NCBI RefSeq assembly: GCF_022919075.1 | Contig: NZ_CP095078.1 | Location: 5,394,001-5,458,000, forward strand | DNA from: Nocardioides sp. W7 | Lineage (GTDB): Bacteria; Actinomycetota; Actinomycetes; Propionibacteriales; Nocardioidaceae | Direction: 5' to 3' | Length of the DNA stretch: 64,000 bases | Shown: piece by piece, positions 27,430 through 37,144 of the stretch | Position numbering within the stretch: the stretch's first letter is position 1 | Layout: every line of letters begins with the position of its first letter | The notes under the pieces: model-generated | Seen by the model: only the letters and a program-made list of their open reading frames with translations | The model's database searches: none | What the model was told of the DNA's origin: nothing | Translations under genes and position numbers: made by a program

Positions 27430-27950
27430 TCAGCCGACGACCTGGACCTCCGACTGGATCGCCAGCAACCCGCCCGAGCCGGGCGCGCAGGGGCGACCGG
27501 CGTACTCCGACCCGGCCACCTCGACCAGGCTGCCGGTCGCCCGGACCTCCTGGCCGGCCCGGACGGCCGCGTCGTTGTCGGGGTCGTAGACCGTCAGCGT
27601 GCCGCCGGCGCTGACCCGGGCCGCGTAGCCCGCGGGCCACGCCACCGAGGCGAGGCCGTCGGCGGACCTCAGCACCGGACAGTCCCCCTCACCCTTCTCC
27701 AGGACCCCGATGATCTGCTCGGCGCCAGCCGGCTGGCCGGACCGCCACGAGGAGACCAGCAACGGGGCCGTGCTGCCCTGGATGTCGCTGTCGTCGTAGT
27801 TCCACACCACGAGCCCGAAGAGCCCGGCCGCGATCAGGACCGGCACGACCACCGCGGCGACGTACCCCCTGGTGGAGAGGGCACGCCGCCCGTACGACGG
27901 GTCGGGGCGATACGGCCCCTCGGCCTGCTGGTCGGCGTGCTGGGAGGTCA

Positions 27951-27951
<1 letters not shown>
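27430..27951 (-). CDS. Hypothetical single-span membrane protein
   Basis: 173 aa. A short cytosolic N-terminus (rich in Q, P, R) is followed by one hydrophobic segment at about residues 30-52 (YVAAVVVPVLIAAGLFGLVV) and a ~120-residue domain outside the membrane with two cysteines (in EGDCPVLR and GRPCAPGS) that could form a disulfide. I do not recognise the family. Its ATG overlaps the icd stop by one base (TGATG), so it is translationally coupled to isocitrate dehydrogenase, which is curious for a surface protein. Confidence 0.6.
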
Positions 27952-30143
<2,192 letters not shown>

Positions 30144-30174
30144 GGTGCAGCGACTCCTGAACTGGGAGGAAGTT

Positions 30175-30188
30175 TCTCGACGTCAAGA
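30175..30188. promoter_or_regulatory. Near-palindrome upstream of icd
   Basis: TCTCGACGTCAAGA is a 14-bp inverted repeat with one mismatched pair, placed 32 bases upstream of the icd start in the divergent icd/aquaporin gap. It overlaps a TTGACG hexamer on the icd strand that could be a -35 element. An operator is possible; no regulator is identified. Confidence 0.35.
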
Positions 30189-30306
30189 TACCTGACTGGT
30201 CCGTCTCCTTCACCTTGACATCCGTCCGGCACCGCGGCAAACGTCGGTCGAATCGATAGAGTTCTTCCCGCCCGGACCTGCCGGGAACCGTCTCGAGGAG
30301 CCAGCC

Positions 30307-31398
30307 ATGACCGATCCCGCCCCCGACGTCAACGACGTCGCCGAGGCGCCGCCGGCGCCGACCGTCCTGCAGAAGGTGGTCGCCGAGGTGATCGGCACCT
30401 TCGTGCTCGTCCTCTTCGGCTGCGGCGCCGTCGCCTACGCCAACGCAAGCGACTCCTTCACCATCGTCGGCACCGCCCTGGCCTTCGGCCTGGCCGTGCT
30501 GGTGATGGCCTACGCCGTCGGTCGGATCTCCGGCGGCCACTTCAACCCGGCCGTCTCGGTGGCCGCCGCCGTCGGCGGCCGGATCTCCTGGCGCGAGGTG
30601 CCCGTGTACGTCGGCGCCCAGCTCGCCGGGGCCGTCGTCGGCGGCGCGGTGCTGCTCGCGCTGGTCCAGGGCTTCGACTTCTACGACGTCGACCGGTTCG
30701 GGCTCGGCCAGAACTCCTTCGGCGACGAGGGCAGCGGCTACGCCTGGTGGGCGGCGTTCCTGCTGGAGTTGGTGCTGACCGCCATCTTCGTCTTCGTGAT
30801 CCTCGCCGTCACCGACGCCCGCAACGAGCACCCGGCGCTGGCACCGCTGGTCATCGGCTTCACGCTGACCGCCGTGCACCTGGTCGCGATCCCGGCCACC
30901 GGCACCTCGGTCAACCCGGCCCGCTCGATCGGCCCGGCCCTGTTCGCCGGCGGCGACGCGATCCTCCAGCTCTGGCTCTTCATCCTGGCCCCGCTGCTCG
31001 GCGCCCTCGTCGCCGGTTTCGCCTACCCCGCGGTGTTCGGCCACGCCGGCGACCCGGTCCCCGGCTCCGGGCTCCGCTTCCCGACCCGCACCACCCCCGC
31101 CGCGGTGCCCGGGTACGGCGCGACCGACCAGTACCAGCAGCAGTGGAACCAGCAGGTCTGGAGCGGCGAGCCGATCATCCAGGACGGCTGGCAGTGGGAC
31201 CCCTACGCCCAGCAGTGGATCCCCGCCCCGCAGCCCGGCGCCGCACCGGCGGCGCCTGCCGACCCGAGCAGCCAGACGCCCGGCTCGGCTCCCGGCCAGA
31301 CTCCCGACCAGAGTCCCGGCTCCACCGCCACGCCGCCGTCGACGGACGAGTCGGGTCCCGACGACGGTCACACCCAGTTCCGGCCGCCGCCGGCCTAG
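30307..31398 (+). CDS. Aquaporin (MIP family) with long C-terminal tail
   Basis: 363 aa. Residues 20-245 form a standard six-helix MIP channel with both pore motifs, HFNPAVS and SVNPARS. The His in TAVHLVAIP and the Arg of the second NPA motif match the narrow filter of AqpZ-type water channels. The last ~110 residues are unusual: a Q-, W- and Y-rich stretch (YQQQWNQQVW, GWQWDPYAQQW) and then a proline/serine-rich acidic tail, so the protein is about half as long again as usual. The tail is cytosolic and resembles the W-x-x-DP-x-x-R/Q-type short domains of actinobacterial proteins. GAGGAG lies six bases before the ATG. Confidence 0.9.
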   Translation: MTDPAPDVNDVAEAPPAPTVLQKVVAEVIGTFVLVLFGCGAVAYANASDSFTIVGTALAFGLAVLVMAYAVGRISGGHFNPAVSVAAAVGGRISWREVPVYVGAQLAGAVVGGAVLLALVQGFDFYDVDRFGLGQNSFGDEGSGYAWWAAFLLELVLTAIFVFVILAVTDARNEHPALAPLVIGFTLTAVHLVAIPATGTSVNPARSIGPALFAGGDAILQLWLFILAPLLGALVAGFAYPAVFGHAGDPVPGSGLRFPTRTTPAAVPGYGATDQYQQQWNQQVWSGEPIIQDGWQWDPYAQQWIPAPQPGAAPAAPADPSSQTPGSAPGQTPDQSPGSTATPPSTDESGPDDGHTQFRPPPA

Positions 31399-31411
31399 GT
31401 TCCGCTGGGAG

Positions 31412-31990
31412 CTACCGCTCGTAGGTCCCGGTGGCGGTCACGATCCGCACCAGCCCCGTGCCCTTCTCGTACGTCGCCACCGTGTCGGCGCCGGGTCGGG
31501 CCGGGTCGCTGGTCGTGATCTCGACGGTGTCGCCCTCCAGCGCGGTGATCTCGGCCCGCTCCTCGACGACGCCCTCGTCGTACGCCGTGCGGTAGCCGTC
31601 GCCGAAGCGCGGGGTGGCGGGCACGAACAGCCCCGGCTCGGCCCCCTCGACGAAGCGCCACACGTTGCCCTCGTCGTCCTGGGCGAGGAGGTACGACGCG
31701 TCGCCGACCCTCAGGCTCGTGACGCTCACGCCGCCGAGCGTCGTCGGCGCCTCGTCGACCGCGAGGACCAGCTCTCCTCGGGGACCGGTCAGCGTCGTAC
31801 TCGTCCCCGGTTCCAGGGCGAGCCAGGGGTTGTCGACCCGGGCCACGAAGTCGTCGGGGTCGGGTGACGGCGTCGGGATCGTCAGCTCGTCGACTCCGGC
31901 GGGCGGACTGGGGTCCGGGTCGGACGCGCAGCCGGTGAGGAGGAGCGCCGTCGCCACGGACGCCGCGAGCCGGCGTACTCCTGTCTGCAT
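31412..31990 (-). CDS. Lipoprotein of unknown function
   Basis: 192 aa. Residues 1-21 are a lipoprotein signal with lipobox LLTGC, so the Cys at about 21 should be lipid-anchored to the outer face of the membrane. The mature part starts with a flexible Asp/Pro-rich stretch and continues as a beta-rich domain containing NPWLALEPGTSTTLTG and YLLAQDDEGNVWRFVEG, a pattern also seen in other secreted actinobacterial proteins. No enzymatic motif is visible. It is convergent with the aquaporin gene, which ends 13 bases away. The ATG at 31988-31990 gives the complete signal. Confidence 0.75.
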   Translation of the reverse strand: MQTGVRRLAASVATALLLTGCASDPDPSPPAGVDELTIPTPSPDPDDFVARVDNPWLALEPGTSTTLTGPRGELVLAVDEAPTTLGGVSVTSLRVGDASYLLAQDDEGNVWRFVEGAEPGLFVPATPRFGDGYRTAYDEGVVEERAEITALEGDTVEITTSDPARPGADTVATYEKGTGLVRIVTATGTYER

Positions 31991-32100
31991 GGGGGAAGCA
32001 TCCCCCACCGGGTACCGCCCCCGCCGCGAGCATGCTCTCGGCGCTGCTAGCGTCCGTGACGAACGTCCCACCATCGGACCAGAACCGACTAGGAGTCGTC

Positions 32101-33087
32101 GTGAGTTCTACCCCCCTGAAGGTCGCTGTCACCGGCGCTGCCGGCCAGATCGGCTACAGCCTCCTCTTCCGCCTCGCGAGCGGCGCCCTGGCGGGTGACC
32201 GGCCGATCGAGCTGCGCCTGCTGGAGATCACGCCGGCGCTGAAGGCGCTCGAGGGGGTCGTCATGGAGCTCGACGACTGCGCGTTCCCGAACCTCGCCGG
32301 CGTCGAGATCGGCGACGACGCCGAGAAGATCTTCGACGGCGTCAACCTCGCCCTGCTCGTCGGCGCCCGCCCGCGCGGCCCGGGCATGGAGCGCAGTGAC
32401 CTGCTCTCGGCCAACGGCGCGATCTTCACCGCCCAGGGCAAGGCGCTCAACAAGGCGGCGGCCGACGACGTGCGCATCGGCGTCACCGGCAACCCGGCCA
32501 ACACCAACGCGCTGATCGCGATGACCAACGCCCCCGACATCCCGCAGGAGCGGTTCTCGGCACTCACCCGCCTCGACCACAACCGGGCGATCTCGCAGCT
32601 GGCCGCCAAGACCGGCGCCCCCGTCACCGACATCACCAAGATGACGATCTGGGGCAACCACTCGGCGACGCAGTACCCCGACCTCTTCCACGCCGAGGTC
32701 GGCGGCCGCAACGCCGCCGAGGTGGTGGGCGACCAGGAGTGGCTGGAGAGCTACTTCATCCCCACCGTCGCCAAGCGCGGCGCGGCCATCATCGACGCCC
32801 GCGGCTCCTCCTCGGCCGCCTCCGCCGCCTCCGCCACCATCGACGCCGCCCGCGACTGGCTCTTCGGCTCCGCCGAGGGCGACTGGGTCTCGATGGCGGT
32901 CCGCTCCCAGGGCGAGTACGGCGTACCCGAGGGCCTCATCTCCTCCTTCCCCGTCACCACCTCCGGTGGCGACTGGTCGATCGTCGAGGGCCTGGAGATC
33001 GACGACTTCTCCCGCGGCCGGATCGACGCCACGACCGCCGAGCTCGCCGAGGAGCGGGACGCGGTCACCGAGCTCGGCCTGATCTGA
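32101..33087 (+). CDS. mdh: Malate dehydrogenase
   Basis: 328 aa. NAD-binding VAVTGAAGQIGYSLLFRLASG is at the N-terminus; GARPRGPGMERSDLL supplies the substrate-binding arginines, LTRLDHNRA the Asp and IWGNHSATQYPD the catalytic His. This is the long-form MDH used by actinobacteria. It interconverts malate and oxaloacetate in the citric acid cycle. The start is GTG at 32101, five bases after a strong AGGAG; the open frame upstream has no site. A hairpin terminator follows 13 bases past the stop. It appears monocistronic. Confidence 0.97.
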   Translation: MSSTPLKVAVTGAAGQIGYSLLFRLASGALAGDRPIELRLLEITPALKALEGVVMELDDCAFPNLAGVEIGDDAEKIFDGVNLALLVGARPRGPGMERSDLLSANGAIFTAQGKALNKAAADDVRIGVTGNPANTNALIAMTNAPDIPQERFSALTRLDHNRAISQLAAKTGAPVTDITKMTIWGNHSATQYPDLFHAEVGGRNAAEVVGDQEWLESYFIPTVAKRGAAIIDARGSSSAASAASATIDAARDWLFGSAEGDWVSMAVRSQGEYGVPEGLISSFPVTTSGGDWSIVEGLEIDDFSRGRIDATTAELAEERDAVTELGLI

Positions 33088-33100
33088 GCCGGGCCCGCAG

Positions 33101-33133
33101 GACGGCCCGCCACCCCGAGGGTGGCGGGCCGTC
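33101..33133 (+). terminator. Hairpin terminator after mdh
   Basis: Perfect 15-base arms GACGGCCCGCCACCC and complement around a three-base loop, 13 bases past the mdh stop. No T-run beyond a short TCGTCGT. Confidence 0.7.
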
Positions 33134-33451
33134 GTCGTACCTGCGCCTCGCTGCGCCCGTCGTACCCGGGGCTCGCGGCCGTCGCAGGCGGGGTGATCCC
33201 TGCAGACCCTGGCGTCACACTGGTGGTGAGGAACTCGCGCTTGTGTCGAGATGCTTCACGACAGACCAACGAGTTTCTCCGCCCAGGCGGAGAAACTCAC
33301 CGCCCGGTCACACTCCCGGCCGATCCGGCCCTCACCGCCGTCACTGCGGCACCTGACGTCACACCGATGTCGAGGAACTCACGCCTGTGTCGAGATGCTT
33401 CACCACAGAACAACGAGTTTCTCCGCCCAGGCGGAGAAACTCACCGCCCCC
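33134..33451. repeat. Gene-free gap holding a 144-bp tandem duplication with palindromes
   Basis: No credible gene lies between mdh and the DUF3017 gene. Positions 33201-33344 and 33345 to about 33454 are two diverged copies of one unit, 144 bases apart. Each copy has a perfect inverted repeat GAGTTTCTCCGCC / complement with a two-base centre (33271-33298 and 33415-33442), preceded by a weaker hairpin around TGTCGAGATGCTTCA. The second copy ends at the DUF3017 stop codon (33452-33454). Confidence 0.75.
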
Positions 33452-33838
33452 TCAGAACCCCGGCTGGTCCGGAATCGTCTGCGCCAGGAAGATCAACGCA
33501 CCGCCGACAGCACCGAGCAGCAGGCAGTCGAAGATCCGGTGCCGCACGGCCAGCATGCCGGCGTCGCGGCGGGGCAGCACCAGCCGCAGCACCGCCGCGA
33601 CGATCAGTGCGCCGGCCATCCACTGCACGCCCAGCCGCCAGTTGCCCGACCAGGTGATGCCGAGGCCGATCGCGGTCCCGATCAGGATGACCAGGTAGAA
33701 CACGCCGCCGATCGTCGAGGGGTAGCGCCGGATCTCCTCGACGGCGGCGGCCCGCTCGAGCTCCGCCGCGACCTCGTCCGGGGTCGGGACAGGCGTCTCC
33801 TCCGGCTGCTCGGCGGGCTCGTCGCCGCGGTCGCTCAC
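33452..33838 (-). CDS. DUF3017 membrane protein
   Basis: 128 aa. An acidic cytosolic N-terminus (EPAEQPEETPVPTPDEVAAE) is followed by three hydrophobic segments (about 45-62, 70-88, 103-120). The family DUF3017 is confined to actinobacteria and its gene typically follows folD, as here (14 bases after). Function unknown. The start is GTG at 33836-33838. The stop codon lies at the edge of the duplicated palindromic unit. Confidence 0.78.
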   Translation of the reverse strand: MSDRGDEPAEQPEETPVPTPDEVAAELERAAAVEEIRRYPSTIGGVFYLVILIGTAIGLGITWSGNWRLGVQWMAGALIVAAVLRLVLPRRDAGMLAVRHRIFDCLLLGAVGGALIFLAQTIPDQPGF

Positions 33839-33852
33839 GGACGGTCTCGACG

Positions 33853-34707
33853 TCAGACCGCGACCGCGGCCGACTGCTCGGCCATCGACACGATGTTGGA
33901 CAGCAGCATCGCGCGGGTCATCGGGCCGACCCCGCCGGGGTTCGGCGAGACCCAGCCCGCGACGTCCCACACGTCGGCGGCGACGTCGCCGGCGATCTTG
34001 CCGTCGACCCGGGACACGCCCACGTCGAGGACCGCGGCGCCGGGCTTGACCATGTCGGCGGTGATGATCCCGGGTACGCCGGCTGCCGCGACGACCACGT
34101 CCGCCCGGCGGGTGTGGGCCGCCAGGTCGCGCGTGCCGGTGTGGCACAGGGTGACCGTCGAGTTCTCGCTGCGTCGGGTGAGCAGCAGGCCCATCGGCCG
34201 GCCGACCGTGAGCCCGCGGCCGACCACGACCACCTCGGCGCCGTTCAGCTCCACGCCGTGGCGGCGCAGCAGCTCGATGCAGCCGATCGGGGTGCACGGC
34301 AGCGACCCGGCCTCGCCGAGCACCAGCCGGCCGAGGCTGACCGGGTGCAGGCCGTCGACGTCCTTGTCGGGGTCGACGCGCGAGAGCAGGGCGTACTCGT
34401 CCAGGCCGGTGGGCTGCTGGACGAGGAAGCCGGTGCAGGCGGGGTCGGCGTTGAGGCGGTCGATCTCCGCCTCGACCTCGGCCTGGGTGGCGCTCGCCGG
34501 CAGGTCGACGCGGATCGACTCGATCCCGATCTCGGCGCAGTCCTTGTGCTTGGCGCCGACGTACCAGTGCGAGCCGGGGTCGTCGCCCACCAGGACGGTG
34601 CCGAGGCCGGGGGTGATCCCCTGCTCCTTAAGCACGGCCACCCGCGCCGCGAGCTCGGCCTTGATGGCCTTGAGGGTGGCGCTGCCGTCGAGCTTCTGTG
34701 CGGTCAC
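33853..34707 (-). CDS. folD: Bifunctional methylenetetrahydrofolate dehydrogenase/cyclohydrolase
   Basis: 284 aa, the usual length. It turns 5,10-methylene- into 10-formyl-tetrahydrofolate, the formyl donor for PurN and PurH. Family motifs: VGDDPGSHWYVGAKHKDCAEIG (Tyr and catalytic Lys), GFLVQQPTGLDEY near 100 (QLPLP-like region), PCTPIGCIELL and VVVGRGLTVGRPMGLLLTRR for NADP binding, and GGVGPMTRAMLLSN at the end. The start is GTG at 34705-34707 with AGGATGAAG upstream. It lies downstream of purH, separated by a 54-bp repetitive element. Confidence 0.96.
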   Translation of the reverse strand: MTAQKLDGSATLKAIKAELAARVAVLKEQGITPGLGTVLVGDDPGSHWYVGAKHKDCAEIGIESIRVDLPASATQAEVEAEIDRLNADPACTGFLVQQPTGLDEYALLSRVDPDKDVDGLHPVSLGRLVLGEAGSLPCTPIGCIELLRRHGVELNGAEVVVVGRGLTVGRPMGLLLTRRSENSTVTLCHTGTRDLAAHTRRADVVVAAAGVPGIITADMVKPGAAVLDVGVSRVDGKIAGDVAADVWDVAGWVSPNPGGVGPMTRAMLLSNIVSMAEQSAAVAV

Positions 34708-34750
34708 TTCTTCATCCTGTCAGGGGCTGCTGCTGCTTCTTGGGTCACCG

Positions 34751-34804
34751 GGTCTCGATACACGCCGTCGCGGCTTCGTTCCTCAGCCGCGGGCGCACTC
34801 GACC
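34751..34804. repeat. 54-bp repetitive hairpin element, copy 1
   Basis: It begins GGTCTCGA and ends CTCGACC, with an inner hairpin CGCGGCT / AGCCGCG around a nine-base loop (34769-34791). A second copy of the same length is at 46372-46425. It lies between purH and folD and may end or weaken read-through from purH. Confidence 0.7.
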
Positions 34805-34834
34805 TTTTCACTTGCGGGTCCGCTGACGCGTCCC

Positions 34835-36397
34835 CTAGTGAAAAAAGTGACGGGTGCCGGTGAAGTACATCGTCACGCCCGCGGCCTTCGCCGCCTCGAT
34901 CGTGAGCTCGTCACGCACCGAGCCGCCCGGCTGCACGATCGCGGCGACGCCGGCCTCGATCAGGATCTGCGGACCGTCCTCGAACGGGAAGAAGGCGTCG
35001 GAGGCGGCGACCGAGCCGATCGAGCGCTCCCCCGCCCGCTGGACCGCGAGCTTGCAGGAGTCGACCCGGTTGACCTGGCCCATGCCGACGCCGACCGAGG
35101 CGCCGTCCTTGGCCAGCAGGATGGCGTTCGACTTCACCGAGCGGCAGGCCTTCCAGGCGAACGCGAGGTCCGCGAGCAGCTCGGGCGAGGCGGCCTCGCC
35201 GGTCGCCAGCGTCCACGTGGCCGGGTCGTCGCCCTCGGCATCGACGTGGTCGACGTGCTGCATCAGCAGGCCGCCGCTGATCGGCCGGGTCTCGACGGCC
35301 GCGCCGCCGTCGACGGGGCAGACCAGGATCCGGATGTTCTTCTTGCCCTGCAGCACCTCGACGGCGCCCTCGTCGTACGACGGCGCCACGATCACCTCGG
35401 TGAAGATCTCGGCCACCTGCTGGGCCAGCTCGACCGACACCGGGCGGTTGACCGCGATCACGCCGCCGAACGCAGAGGTCGGGTCGCAGGCGTGCGCCCG
35501 TCGGTGCGCCTCGGCGACGTCGGCACCGACCGCGATGCCGCAGGGGTTGGCGTGCTTGATGATCGCGACGGCCGGCTCGGCGAAGTCGTTGGCGGCGCGG
35601 CGGGCGGCGTCGGTGTCGACGTAGTTGTTGTACGACATCTCCTTGCCGTGCAGCTGCTCGGCGGCGGCCAGGCCACCGGGGCCGTAGCCGCTGGCGTAGA
35701 GCGCGGCCGGCTGGTGCGGGTTCTCGCCGTAGCGCAGGACGGACTTCTTCTCCCAGGTCGCCCCGGCCCACGCGGGGAAGCCGGTGCCCTCGGAGGAGTC
35801 GGTGAGCACGCTGCCCATCCAGGAGGCCACGGCGACGTCGTACGACGCGGTGTGCACGAACGCCTCGGCGGCCAGCGTCTGGCGCTGGGCCAGCGTGAAG
35901 CCGCCGTCCGCGACGGCGGCCAGGACGTCGGCGTACCGCGCCGGCGAGGTGACGATGGCGACCGACGGGTGGTTCTTCGCCGCGGCCCGGACCATCGACG
36001 GCCCGCCGATGTCGATCTGCTCGACGCACTCGTCGGGGCCGGCGCCGGAGTCGACCGTCTGGGTGAACGGGTAGAGGTTCGAGACGACCAGGTCGAACGG
36101 CTCGACGCCGAGCTCGGCGAGCTGGGCGACGTGGGAGTCCAGGCGGCGGTCGGCGAGGATGCCGGCGTGCACGCGCGGGTGCAGCGTCTTGACCCGGCCG
36201 TCGAGGCACTCGGGGAAGCCGGTCAGGTCCTCGACCTTCGTCACCGGCAGGCCGAGGCCCTCGATGAGCTTCGCGGACCCGCCGGTGGAGACCAGCGCGA
36301 CGCCGGCGTCGTGCAGCCCGCGGACGAGGTCCTCGAGGCCGGCCTTGTCGTAGACGGAGACCAGCGCTCGCTTGATCGGGACACGGGCATCAGACAC
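34835..36397 (-). CDS. purH: Bifunctional AICAR transformylase/IMP cyclohydrolase
   Basis: 520 aa. The N-terminal cyclohydrolase domain (about 1-200) starts with IKRALVSVYDKAGLEDLVRG and contains TGGSAKLIEGLG and GRVKTLHPRVHAGIL; the C-terminal transformylase domain includes KKSVLRYGENPHQPAALY, AIIKHANPCGIAVG and the ending FFPFEDGPQILIEAGVAAIVQPGGSVRDE. It catalyses the last two steps of IMP synthesis using 10-formyl-THF. I chose GTG at 36395-36397 because AGGAG lies seven bases upstream. A ZTP/ZMP riboswitch precedes it, so its level should respond to its own substrate ZMP. Confidence 0.97.
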   Translation of the reverse strand: MSDARVPIKRALVSVYDKAGLEDLVRGLHDAGVALVSTGGSAKLIEGLGLPVTKVEDLTGFPECLDGRVKTLHPRVHAGILADRRLDSHVAQLAELGVEPFDLVVSNLYPFTQTVDSGAGPDECVEQIDIGGPSMVRAAAKNHPSVAIVTSPARYADVLAAVADGGFTLAQRQTLAAEAFVHTASYDVAVASWMGSVLTDSSEGTGFPAWAGATWEKKSVLRYGENPHQPAALYASGYGPGGLAAAEQLHGKEMSYNNYVDTDAARRAANDFAEPAVAIIKHANPCGIAVGADVAEAHRRAHACDPTSAFGGVIAVNRPVSVELAQQVAEIFTEVIVAPSYDEGAVEVLQGKKNIRILVCPVDGGAAVETRPISGGLLMQHVDHVDAEGDDPATWTLATGEAASPELLADLAFAWKACRSVKSNAILLAKDGASVGVGMGQVNRVDSCKLAVQRAGERSIGSVAASDAFFPFEDGPQILIEAGVAAIVQPGGSVRDELTIEAAKAAGVTMYFTGTRHFFH

Positions 36398-36424
36398 GGA
36401 AATCTCCTGAGGGGTGGGCTCGGG

Positions 36425-36505
36425 TGGCCGGGGCACCCAGGCGGTCGATGCTCCCGCAGATCACTCCCTGGTGGTCACCCACCTGCGCCAGTCGTGTGGC
36501 CCCAG
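36425..36505 (-). promoter_or_regulatory. ZTP/ZMP riboswitch (pfl motif) before purH
   Basis: Reading the minus strand, the conserved core is present in order: CACGACTGGCG (complement of 36486-36496), a hairpin GGTGGGTGACCACC, GGGAG, and CCGCCTGGGTGCC (complement of 36432-36444). This matches the known aptamer that binds ZMP/ZTP, made when 10-formyl-THF runs short. The purH ribosome site AGGAG begins about 25 bases after the core, and the 3' core CCTGGGTG can pair imperfectly with the CACCCCTCAGG that contains it, so control of translation initiation is a reasonable inference. Confidence 0.85.
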
Positions 36506-36516
36506 CATACCGGCTG

Positions 36517-37134
36517 TCAAGCGTTGAAGCGGACCCGGCGACCCTCGACGGTGAAGCCCTCGCGGGCCATCCGGCCCACGGTCTCGACCAGCATCGCGCG
36601 CTCCGCGACCTTGATCCGCTCGTGCAGGGTCTCGACGGTGTCGTAGTCCTCCACCGGCACCGACGTCTGCGCCACGATCGGCCCGGTGTCGACCCCCGGG
36701 TCGACGACGAACAGGGTCGCGCCGGTGACCTTCACGCCGTACGCCAGCGCCTCCTCGGGGCCATGCATGCCCGGGAAGGACGGCGACAGCGCCGGGTGGG
36801 TGTTGACCACGCGACCGCCGTACAGGCCCAGGAAGACCGGTCCGACCAGCTTCATGAAGCCGGCCAGCACCACCAGCTCGGGGTCCCAGGCCGCGACGGC
36901 GCCGGCCAGGGCGGCGTCCCACTCCTCGCGGGTCTCGAAGTCCCCGACCTTCAGCGTGAAGGTCGGGATGCCGGCGCGCTCGGCACGCGCGAGTCCCTCG
37001 ATGTCGTCGCGGTCCGCGCCGACGGCGACGATGCGCGCGCCGAACGCGGGGTCGCGGCAGGCCTCGATCAGCGCCTGGAGGTTGGTGCCGGAGCCCGACA
37101 CGAGGACGACGACGGAGGCGGGTTCGTCTGGCAC
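36517..37134 (-). CDS. purN: Phosphoribosylglycinamide formyltransferase
   Basis: 205 aa, normal length. It moves a formyl group from 10-formyl-THF to GAR in purine synthesis. VVLVSGSGTNLQALI at the start is the phosphate-binding loop; FMKLVGPVFLGLYGGRVVNTHPALSPSFPGMHG carries the catalytic N-x-H and the formyl-folate site, and GATLFVVDPGVDTGPIVAQ follows with the catalytic Asp. The start is GTG at 37132-37134, ten bases past the stop of the PerM-like gene. It lies upstream of the riboswitch and purH, an order conserved in mycobacteria. Confidence 0.96.
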   Translation of the reverse strand: MPDEPASVVVLVSGSGTNLQALIEACRDPAFGARIVAVGADRDDIEGLARAERAGIPTFTLKVGDFETREEWDAALAGAVAAWDPELVVLAGFMKLVGPVFLGLYGGRVVNTHPALSPSFPGMHGPEEALAYGVKVTGATLFVVDPGVDTGPIVAQTSVPVEDYDTVETLHERIKVAERAMLVETVGRMAREGFTVEGRRVRFNA

Positions 37135-37144
37135 GCGGCGCAGT

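Noticed and set aside
33201..33454. CRISPR-like array
   Set aside because: Only two long diverged copies, no short regular spacers and no cas genes in the window.
33121..33657. Open frames across the 144-bp duplication with repeated R-N-S-R-L-C-R-D-A-S text
   Set aside because: The repetition comes from the duplicated palindromic DNA; frames have no start signal and run into the DUF3017 gene on the other strand.
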